DNA of 5,489 nucleotides, taken from positions 1 through 5,489 of the forward strand of contig JAFABO010000150.1 in the NCBI GenBank assembly GCA_023426005.1, written 5' to 3'. Within the stretch, counting starts at the first letter, position 1. The number at the start of each line of letters is the position of its first letter. The notes under the pieces were generated by a model. The model ran no database searches. It saw only the letters and a list, made by a program, of their open reading frames with translations, and had not been told where the DNA came from. Below, in pieces: positions 1 through 3,784 of the stretch. The position numbers and the translations under genes were made by a program. The stretch is from Bacillota bacterium (GTDB taxonomy: Bacteria; Bacillota; Clostridia; Acetivibrionales; DSM-1351).

Positions 1-56
1 GTGTTGTCATCGCTATTAGCTACACATTCAATTCTAGGCTTTTCTATTTCTATCAC
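1..56 (-). CDS. rpoA: RNA polymerase alpha subunit, N-terminal fragment (runs off the window)
   Basis: Only the first 18 codons are inside the window. Read on the minus strand from a GTG at 56-54 they give MIEIEKPRIECVANSDDN, which resembles the start of firmicute RpoA (Met-Ile-Glu-Ile-Glu-Lys-Pro, then Ile-Glu). RpoA dimerises to scaffold RNA polymerase assembly and contacts UP elements and activators. The GTG start is chosen because a GGAGG core at 68-64 lies 7 nt upstream, ideal spacing. A TTG directly before it (59-57) is a less likely alternative. Position after rpsD matches the alpha operon order rpsM-rpsK-rpsD-rpoA-rplQ. The identification rests on a short stretch plus context, both of which agree. 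Confidence 0.88.
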   Translation of the reverse strand, partial: MIEIEKPRIECVANSDDN

Positions 57-62
57 CAAAAA

Positions 63-70
63 CCCTCCCT
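63..70 (-). promoter_or_regulatory. Ribosome binding site of rpoA
   Basis: The minus strand reads AGGGAGGG at 70-63, with the GGAGG core 7 nt before the GTG start codon at 56. It decides in favour of the GTG start over the preceding TTG. Confidence 0.75.
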
Positions 71-93
71 TAACAACTTTTTATTTTTTGAGG

Positions 94-155
94 GCAACTG
101 ATTCTAACATACATTATCATAGAGAATTATTATATTAAATAATCCTTTCAGTTGC
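94..155 (-). promoter_or_regulatory. Nested stem-loop in the rpsD-rpoA spacer (candidate rpoA leader structure)
   Basis: An 8-bp perfect inverted repeat (GCAACTGA at 94-101, TCAGTTGC at 148-155) encloses a second hairpin. In the inner one GAATTATT (124-131) pairs with AATAATCC (138-145) around a 6-nt loop, with one G-T wobble in the RNA. The whole ends about 25 nt before the rpoA ribosome binding site. No uridine run follows, so it is not a normal terminator. It could be an RNA processing site, a translational control structure or a protein binding site. A possible but poor promoter (TTGACT at 166-161, with only GATTAT at usable spacing) lies at its upstream edge. The pairing is seen; the function is not known. 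Confidence 0.5.
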
Positions 156-182
156 TTCCAAGTCAATTTATTTTGCTTATTA

Positions 183-809
183 TTACTTGGAGTACAACTC
201 TACGATCAAGTGTTCCTTGATTGGTAAATCTATATCTTCTCTGGCAGGAAGAGCGGCAACTTTTCCTGTAAAGTTTTCAGCATCATATTCAAGCCACTTG
301 GGAACTACCTTGCCACCTGTGATATCACTGATAGCCTTGACTTTTTCTGAACTTCTGCTCTTTGTAGCAAGTGCTATAACATCTCCAACCTTTAAGAGGT
401 ATGAGGGAATGTTTACACGCTTTCCGTTTACTGTAAAGTGACCATGAGTTACCAACTGTCTTGACTCAGGCCTTGAAGTACCGAGACCCAGTCTGTAAAC
501 TACATTGTCAAGTCTTGTTTCAAGTATTTGCAACAAGTTTTCACCTGTGATTCCTTTACGTCTGGCAGCCATTTCAAAGTATTCGCTGAACTGGGCTTCC
601 AATACGCCATAAAATCTTCTAACCTTTTGCTTCTCACGAAGCTGTATACCATATTCAGACATTTTCTTCTTTGCCTGTCCATGCTGTCCGGGAGCATAAG
701 CTCTTCTTGCTATGGAACATTTATCAGTATAGCATCTCTCGCCCTTTAAGAACAGCTTTTCGCCTTCTCTGCGGCAGAGTCTGCAAACTGCTTCAGTATA
801 TCTTGCCAT
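183..809 (-). CDS. rpsD: 30S ribosomal protein S4 (zinc-binding C+ form)
   Basis: S4 is a primary 16S rRNA binder that nucleates 5'-domain assembly of the small subunit and sits near the mRNA entry channel, where it affects decoding fidelity. The 208-residue length is normal. The N-terminus carries Cys9, Cys12, Cys26 and Cys31, the four ligands of the zinc-binding (C+) form. The S4 RNA-binding domain lies at about residues 98-162, beginning RLDNVVYRLGLGTSRPESRQ and containing the VNGKRVNIPS turn. The ATG at 809 follows a GGAGG at 825-821 with 11 nt between. It lies 112 nt after rpsK and 126 nt before rpoA, as in the alpha operon of many clostridia. S4 is an autoregulator in several bacteria (known from the family), so the structured spacers around it are candidate targets; that link is inference. 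Confidence 0.98.
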   Translation of the reverse strand: MARYTEAVCRLCRREGEKLFLKGERCYTDKCSIARRAYAPGQHGQAKKKMSEYGIQLREKQKVRRFYGVLEAQFSEYFEMAARRKGITGENLLQILETRLDNVVYRLGLGTSRPESRQLVTHGHFTVNGKRVNIPSYLLKVGDVIALATKSRSSEKVKAISDITGGKVVPKWLEYDAENFTGKVAALPAREDIDLPIKEHLIVELYSK

Positions 810-875
810 CTAAATTTACACCTCCAAATTTAATCAATCTCCACATATAACTTATTAACATATACGTAGTTGGGT

Positions 876-898
876 AAAAAGCCACAAAGTGGGTTTTT
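876..898 (-). terminator. Terminator-like hairpin between rpsK and rpsD
   Basis: On the plus strand AAAAA (876-880), G, CCAC (882-885), loop AAA, GTGG (889-892), G, TTTTT (894-898). The stem is 4 GC-rich pairs, one mismatch and 5 A-T pairs, so the transcript ends in UUUUU. It sits inside the operon, where full termination would cut off rpsD and rpoA. It is therefore more likely a weak attenuator, a processing site or part of a repeat. The arrangement resembles the hairpin at 1762-1781. Confidence 0.45.
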
Positions 899-901
899 GA
901 C

Positions 902-922
902 GTGTGAAACGAAGTTTCGCAC
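902..922 (-). repeat. Hairpin at the rpsK stop codon
   Basis: GTGTGAAAC (902-910) and GTTTCGCAC (914-922) are complementary around GAA, with one imperfect pair. The last base of the rpsK stop codon lies in the stem. Together with the hairpin at 876-898 it forms a two-stem unit filling the first half of the rpsK-rpsD spacer. The CGAA/TTCG motif recurs in the stem at 1783-1823 before rpsM. Confidence 0.5.
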
Positions 923-1326
923 TAGACTCTTCTACGCTTAGGCGGTCTGCAGCCGTTATGGGGAATTGGTGTAACATCCTTTATAAGGCTTACTTCTAAA
1001 CCAGCAGCCTGCAATGCTCTGATTGCTGCTTCCCTACCTGCTCCAGGTCCCTTTACATACACTTCAACAGTCTTCAGTCCATGTTCCATTGCAGCTTTAG
1101 CAGCTGTTTCGGCCGCCATCTGAGCAGCAAATGGTGTGCTCTTTCTTGAGCCCCTGAATCCTAATCCGCCTGCACTTGCCCATGAAAGCGCATTACCGGC
1201 AGTATCTGTCAAGGTAACAATTGTATTATTAAAAGATGAACGGATATGAGCAGCTCCACGTTCAATGTTTTTACGTTCTCTTCTTTTTCTGGTAGTCCTT
1301 TTAGCACCAGCAGTCTTCGTTGCCAT
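922..1326 (-). CDS. rpsK: 30S ribosomal protein S11
   Basis: S11 lies on the platform of the 30S subunit, contacts 16S rRNA near the E site and helps shape the Shine-Dalgarno region. The 134 residues include a basic N-terminal tail (about residues 1-24), the conserved AHIRSSFNNTIVTLTD block, the VKGPGAGRE motif near residues 91-99, and the universally conserved C-terminus HNGCRPPKRRRV. Asn124-Gly125 in that tail corresponds to the site reported to form isoaspartate in E. coli S11. The ATG at 1326 has a GGAGG at 1342-1338 with 11 nt between. The gene begins 21 nt after the rpsM stop, so the two are surely cotranscribed. Nothing in it is unusual. Confidence 0.98.
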   Translation of the reverse strand: MATKTAGAKRTTRKRRERKNIERGAAHIRSSFNNTIVTLTDTAGNALSWASAGGLGFRGSRKSTPFAAQMAAETAAKAAMEHGLKTVEVYVKGPGAGREAAIRALQAAGLEVSLIKDVTPIPHNGCRPPKRRRV

Positions 1327-1347
1327 GTGTTCGCAAACCTCCTTTAA

Positions 1348-1716
1348 CTATTTCTTTTTACCACTAACGGTCTTTGAAGGGCCTTTTCTAGTCCTTGCGT
1401 TAGTCTTTGTACGTTGACCTCTGACTGGAAGACCCATTCTGTGTCTTCTTCCTCTGTAGCATCCGATTTCAATAAGACGCTTGATGTTCAACGCCACTTC
1501 TCTTCTAAGATCACCTTCAACCTTATATTCTCTGTCAATGGTTTCTCTGAGTTTGCTGATTTCGTCGTCAGTAAGATCTCTTACTCTTGTGTCGGGATTG
1601 ATACCAGTCTTAACGAGAATTTCGTTTGACTTGGATCTTCCGATTCCAAAAATGTAAGTGAGACCAATTTCAACCCTTTTTTCTCTGGGCAAATCTACTC
1701 CGGCAATACGTGCCAT
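1348..1716 (-). CDS. rpsM: 30S ribosomal protein S13
   Basis: S13 sits in the 30S head and forms intersubunit bridges with the 50S proteins L5 and L31; its C-terminal tail reaches the P-site tRNA. The 122-residue protein starts MARIAGVDLPREKRVEIGLTY, has the helix-two-turn-helix region (FGIGRSKSNEIL) and the conserved RRHRMGLPVRGQRTKTNART segment at about residues 90-109, ending in a lysine-rich tail. The ATG at 1716 is preceded by GGAGGTG at 1733-1727 (12 nt from the GGAGG core). It is the first gene of the alpha operon proper and is separated from rpmJ by an unusually long structured spacer of 316 nt. Confidence 0.98.
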   Translation of the reverse strand: MARIAGVDLPREKRVEIGLTYIFGIGRSKSNEILVKTGINPDTRVRDLTDDEISKLRETIDREYKVEGDLRREVALNIKRLIEIGCYRGRRHRMGLPVRGQRTKTNARTRKGPSKTVSGKKK

Positions 1717-1761
1717 ACTTTTCCTACACCTCCAAATAATTTCTCATAAACTTATTCTTGT

Positions 1762-1781
1762 AAAAAGCCCTCAGGCTTTTT
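1762..1781 (-). terminator. Perfect terminator-like hairpin 45 nt before rpsM
   Basis: AAAAAGCC (1762-1769), loop CTCA, GGCTTTTT (1774-1781): an 8-bp perfect stem with a tetraloop, A5 on one side and T5 on the other, so it looks like a weak intrinsic terminator in both directions. No promoter that I can recognise lies between it and rpsM. If it terminates efficiently, rpsM-rpsK-rpsD-rpoA would be attenuated. The stem has only three GC pairs beside the A-T run, so partial readthrough is plausible. Confidence 0.55.
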
Positions 1782-1782
1782 G

Positions 1783-1823
1783 GCGCGACTTCACTCAATG
1801 ACACATTGAACGCAGCTTCGCGC
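1783..1823 (-). repeat. Long imperfect hairpin directly upstream of the terminator-like stem
   Basis: Outer arms GCGCGA (1783-1788) and TCGCGC (1818-1823) pair perfectly. Inner arms CTCAATG (1794-1800) and CATTGAA (1804-1810) pair around the loop ACA, with an asymmetric internal loop between the two stems. It is GC-rich against an AT-rich spacer, and only one base separates it from the hairpin at 1762-1781. The two stems together resemble a complete leader-plus-terminator unit or a dispersed palindromic element. Confidence 0.6.
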
Positions 1824-1860
1824 AACTCGTGCTAATTCTCCACCGCTGGATGCAGATGTA

Positions 1861-1917
1861 TTAAATATTGCCATTCCCCTAGGCATCTTAATCCATACGA
1901 TATCGTCAAATATTTAA
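1861..1917. repeat. 9-bp perfect inverted repeat, arms 39 nt apart
   Basis: TTAAATATT at 1861-1869 is the exact reverse complement of AATATTTAA at 1909-1917. Just outside lie GATG (1855-1858) and CATC (1923-1926), which also pair. The enclosed segment contains the palindrome ACGATATCGT (1897-1906) and CCTAGG. It could be one long RNA stem or the ends of a small palindromic element. Confidence 0.5.
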
Positions 1918-2032
1918 AATATCATCAAGAATAACAAAGAATTGGGATGCTTCAAATGAATTTGAAAAATTCTATGTTCAGCCGCTTCTTGTTGAGATTT
2001 TACGAAAGTAATAATAATTTGGGTTTTTTATA

Positions 2033-2146
2033 TTAACCCTGTTTTTGTTTGTGCTTCGGATTTTCGCAGATAATCATAACCCTGCCTTTTCTTCTAATGA
2101 TCTTGCATTTTTCACATATAGTCTTAACTGATGGTTTAACTTTCAT
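2033..2146 (-). CDS. rpmJ: 50S ribosomal protein L36 (zinc-ribbon C+ form)
   Basis: This 37-codon gene begins MKVKPSVKTICEKCKIIRRK at an ATG (2146-2144) and ends in TAA (2035-2033). L36 is a small 50S protein that binds 23S rRNA near the L7/L12 stalk base and stabilises tertiary folding. Cys11, Cys14, Cys27 and His32 form the classical CCCH zinc site, so this is the zinc-dependent version. A strong AGGAGG at 2160-2155 lies 8 nt before the start. Length and sequence match the family exactly. Its place after infA is the standard firmicute order, 102 nt downstream of that gene. Confidence 0.97.
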   Translation of the reverse strand: MKVKPSVKTICEKCKIIRRKGRVMIICENPKHKQKQG

Positions 2147-2207
2147 TGTTACAGCCTCCTTATAGTAAGAAACAAATTAGCTTAATTATTTTAATTGATT
2201 TATATTT

Positions 2208-2253
2208 AATAATACCGCTCCCATTTGACAAACCGGCAGAGGTATGTATTATT
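2208..2253 (-). promoter_or_regulatory. Stem-loop over the infA stop codon, before rpmJ
   Basis: AATAATAC (2208-2215) pairs perfectly with GTATTATT (2246-2253), the latter covering the infA stop codon (2251-2249). Within it TTT and AAA close around GTC and are flanked by CC and GG, which can extend the pairing. No uridine run follows in the transcript, so it is not an intrinsic terminator. It may protect or process the mRNA between infA and rpmJ, or act as a translational control element. Function is inference. Confidence 0.45.
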
Positions 2254-2467
2254 TTGCTCTCCAAGTAATCCTTCCTCTGGTAAGGTCGTATGGGGATAAT
2301 TCAATTGTTACCTTATCACCGGGAAGTATCCTGATAAAGTTCATCCTAAGTTTTCCTGAAATATGAGCCAAAACCTTATGTCCATTTTCAAGTTCTACCT
2401 GGAACATCGCATTTGGTAATGCTTCAACAACTGTTCCTTCCACTTCAATAACATCATCTTTTGCCAA
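2249..2467 (-). CDS. infA: Translation initiation factor IF-1
   Basis: IF-1 binds the A site of the 30S subunit and, with IF-2 and IF-3, controls fidelity and rate of initiation. The 72 residues are the family's usual length and form a single OB fold: MAKDDVIEVEGTVVEALPNA, then the FQVELENGHKVLAHISGKLR core and the ITWRAK end. The start codon is TTG (2467-2465), not ATG. It is supported by family alignment of the N-terminus and by AGGAGGTG at 2480-2473, 7 nt away from the GGAGG core. A 12-bp hairpin lies just upstream of that site. The gene lies 93 nt after the KOW gene. The rare start could keep expression low or give feedback through initiation fidelity, as known for the AUU start of infC in E. 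coli; here that is speculation. Confidence 0.97.
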   Translation of the reverse strand: MAKDDVIEVEGTVVEALPNAMFQVELENGHKVLAHISGKLRMNFIRILPGDKVTIELSPYDLTRGRITWRAK

Positions 2468-2472
2468 ACTAG

Positions 2473-2482
2473 CACCTCCTCC
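2473..2482 (-). promoter_or_regulatory. Strong ribosome binding site of infA
   Basis: The minus strand reads GGAGGAGGTG, nearly full complementarity to the 16S rRNA tail, 7 nt before the TTG start. The strong site may compensate for the weak start codon and confirms that start. Confidence 0.85.
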
Positions 2483-2491
2483 AGAGCTTCT

Positions 2492-2519
2492 TAATCAAAT
2501 ATCACCGGATATTCAATCA
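2492..2519 (-). promoter_or_regulatory. 12-bp hairpin just upstream of the infA ribosome binding site
   Basis: TAATCAAATATC (2492-2503) and GATATTCAATCA (2508-2519) pair around a 4-nt loop (CGGU in the transcript) over 12 positions, with three G-U wobbles in the RNA. It ends 9 nt before the ribosome binding site and is not followed by a U run. It may insulate the site, stabilise the downstream RNA or bind a regulator. Confidence 0.5.
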
Positions 2520-2560
2520 ATTGATCTTTTATATATTAATTAGCTGCTTTAAACTGATAA

Positions 2561-2842
2561 TCATTCTTTGACCGCCTCGGGTTCTTTTACCCCCGCAAGT
2601 CCCTTTCTGATCTCAGCATTTGTAATTTTTATGCCCGAATTGAGCTTCTGTGATATCGACTCAATAATTGCTGCAGTAATATTCAGATGCTTAATCTTCT
2701 TTTTTTTTGGATTTTCATACCGTCTGAGATCACCATCACTGACAAATACATATTTGTCATCAATAATTCCGCTTACAATAAAAATCCGGCCTTCGTCCCG
2801 CCCTGCTTTCGAGTAAACAACCTGTCCCAGCATTATATTCAT
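2561..2842 (-). CDS. KOW-domain RNA-binding protein (ribosomal L14e-like)
   Basis: The 93-residue protein has a KOW-type beta-barrel at about residues 5-40 (LGQVVYSKAGRDEGRIFIVS, then a DDKYVFVSDGDLRR strand pair) followed by a basic NPKKKKIKHL segment and a charged helical tail. This matches small firmicute proteins related to eukaryotic and archaeal L14e, found between map and infA. The role is not established to my knowledge; RNA or ribosome binding is inferred from fold, charge and neighbours. The frame is open further upstream to a TTG at 2935, but the ATG at 2842 is chosen: GGAGG at 2852-2848 lies 5 nt before it, the upstream part has no ribosome binding site, and the domain begins right after this start. 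A promoter about 120 nt upstream may drive it. Confidence 0.88.
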   Translation of the reverse strand: MNIMLGQVVYSKAGRDEGRIFIVSGIIDDKYVFVSDGDLRRYENPKKKKIKHLNITAAIIESISQKLNSGIKITNAEIRKGLAGVKEPEAVKE

Positions 2843-2847
2843 GCTAA

Positions 2848-2852
2848 CCTCC
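2848..2852 (-). promoter_or_regulatory. Ribosome binding site that fixes the KOW gene start
   Basis: GGAGG on the minus strand, 5 nt before ATG 2842-2840. It overlaps the in-frame ATG at 2854-2852, which rules that one out, and it is too far (14 nt) from the next ATG at 2833. Confidence 0.75.
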
Positions 2853-2960
2853 ATGCCATAAAAAGGCACCGGCGACACAAAAATGAAATTAAAATCATCA
2901 ACTGCACCGACCGAAGCAAAAACTTCAACATACAATTGACATTGGTGAAACCAAATATAA

Positions 2961-2989
2961 ATTATACAGGAAAACTATAATAATAACAA
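2961..2989 (-). promoter_or_regulatory. Candidate sigma-A promoter for the KOW-infA-rpmJ segment
   Basis: On the minus strand TTGTTA (2989-2984, 4 of 6 consensus positions) and a perfect TATAAT (2966-2961) are separated by exactly 17 nt. Transcription would start near 2956, giving an untranslated leader of about 113 nt before the KOW gene. The predicted RNA would begin almost at once with a small hairpin (TTGGT, loop TTC, ACCAA; 2954-2942). It lies just after the map stop codon at 3010, a sensible place for an internal promoter. No experimental support is visible from sequence. Confidence 0.65.
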
Positions 2990-3009
2990 TACATTTATTA
3001 AAAAACTTT

Positions 3010-3780
3010 TTAAAATTTTGTTAAAATTAGTGGTCCATTTTCTGTAATTGCTACCGTATTTTCGTAGTGAGCTGAAAGTGACCCGTCGGATGTCACCACC
3101 GTCCAGCTGTTATCCAAAACTCTGACACTGTAGGTGCCTTCATTTATCATGGGCTCCACGGCAATGGTCATCCCACTTTCCAGCTTTACTCCTCTGCGTT
3201 TTGTAACATAGTTTGGTATTTCAGGCGATTCATGCAGCTCTCTTCCAATACCGTGCCCTACAAAATCTCTTACAACAGAAAAGCCTTTACTCTCCGCATG
3301 TCTCTGTATTGCTTCGGAAATATCCCGGATGTGTTTGCCCACTTCCATTTGCTTCAGACCTTCAAAGAAGCTCTGTCTTGTTTCGGTTATCAACCGCTGC
3401 GCTTCACCGGATATTTTACCCACCCCGTAGGTTCGGGCCGCGTCGGCATGGTAACCGTTCAGGTAAACACCAACATCTATGCTAATAATATCGCCATCTT
3501 TTAAACGATTTAAACTGCTTGGGATTCCGTGAACAACTTCCTCATTGACAGATGCGCAAATGCTGGCCGGAAATGGCACTACACCGGGTATGCCCGGCTC
3601 GTAGCCCTTAAAGGATGGAATTGCACCGTACTTCCTGATATTTTCATATGCTATCCTATCCAGCTCTTTTGTTGTGACACCGGGAGCAATATTCTTTTTT
3701 AGCAGCTGAAGGGTCTCATAAAGAACCTCTCCAGCTTTTTTCATCTTATCTATTTCTGCTTGTGATTTAATTGTAAACAT
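3010..3780 (-). CDS. map: Type I methionine aminopeptidase
   Basis: Map removes the initiator methionine from nascent proteins whose second residue is small, acting in the cytosol at the ribosome exit. The pita-bread fold ligands are all visible: Asp102, Asp113, His176, Glu209 and Glu240 bind the two metals, with His84 and His183 as the conserved active-site histidines. The family core motifs CASVNEEVVHGIP, SIDVGVYLNGYHADAART, GHGIGRELHE and IAVEPMINEG are intact. At 256 residues it is a few longer than the common form of about 250. The extra length appears to be a Pro/Gly-rich stretch at residues 61-69 (EPGIPGVVP) between KGY and FPASIC. It starts 4 nt after the adk stop with only a weak AGG-type site, suggesting translational coupling to adk. 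Confidence 0.97.
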   Translation of the reverse strand: MFTIKSQAEIDKMKKAGEVLYETLQLLKKNIAPGVTTKELDRIAYENIRKYGAIPSFKGYEPGIPGVVPFPASICASVNEEVVHGIPSSLNRLKDGDIISIDVGVYLNGYHADAARTYGVGKISGEAQRLITETRQSFFEGLKQMEVGKHIRDISEAIQRHAESKGFSVVRDFVGHGIGRELHESPEIPNYVTKRRGVKLESGMTIAVEPMINEGTYSVRVLDNSWTVVTSDGSLSAHYENTVAITENGPLILTKF

Positions 3781-3784
3781 AGTT

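Larger units (their letters stand above)
1717..2032 (-). other. 316-nt structured spacer between rpmJ and rpsM, no convincing gene
   Basis: In transcription order it holds: an A+T-rich region after rpmJ; the pair TTCAAAT/ATTTGAA near 1950-1965 within a larger AGAATT/AATTCT pair; an inverted repeat TTAAATATT/AATATTTAA (1861-1869 with 1909-1917) around a 10-nt palindrome ACGATATCGT (1897-1906); the GC-rich hairpin 1783-1823; the terminator-like hairpin 1762-1781; and the rpsM ribosome binding site. A 31-codon frame opens at 1886 and ends at 1791, but it has no ribosome binding site and half of it lies in the hairpin. I see no clear promoter. The length and the change in composition suggest an insertion of a non-coding element or a regulatory leader. 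Confidence 0.6.

Noticed and set aside
187..441. Plus-strand open frame of 84 codons inside rpsD
   Set aside because: It is the antisense of a strongly conserved S4 gene, has no ribosome binding site and no recognisable domain.
500..749. Further open frames on both strands across rpsD
   Set aside because: They are out-of-frame or antisense readings of S4; the true frame is unambiguous.
1414..1629. Plus-strand open frame inside rpsM
   Set aside because: Antisense of S13, with no independent support.
2843..2935. N-terminal extension of the KOW protein to a TTG at 2935
   Set aside because: No ribosome binding site precedes it, the KOW domain starts after 2842, and a clear GGAGG serves the ATG at 2842.
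2568..2980. Two plus-strand open frames over the KOW gene and the spacer upstream of it
   Set aside because: They are antisense to a supported gene, low complexity, and have no initiation signals.
3213..3504. Two plus-strand open frames inside map
   Set aside because: Antisense of a fully conserved enzyme with all catalytic residues in place.
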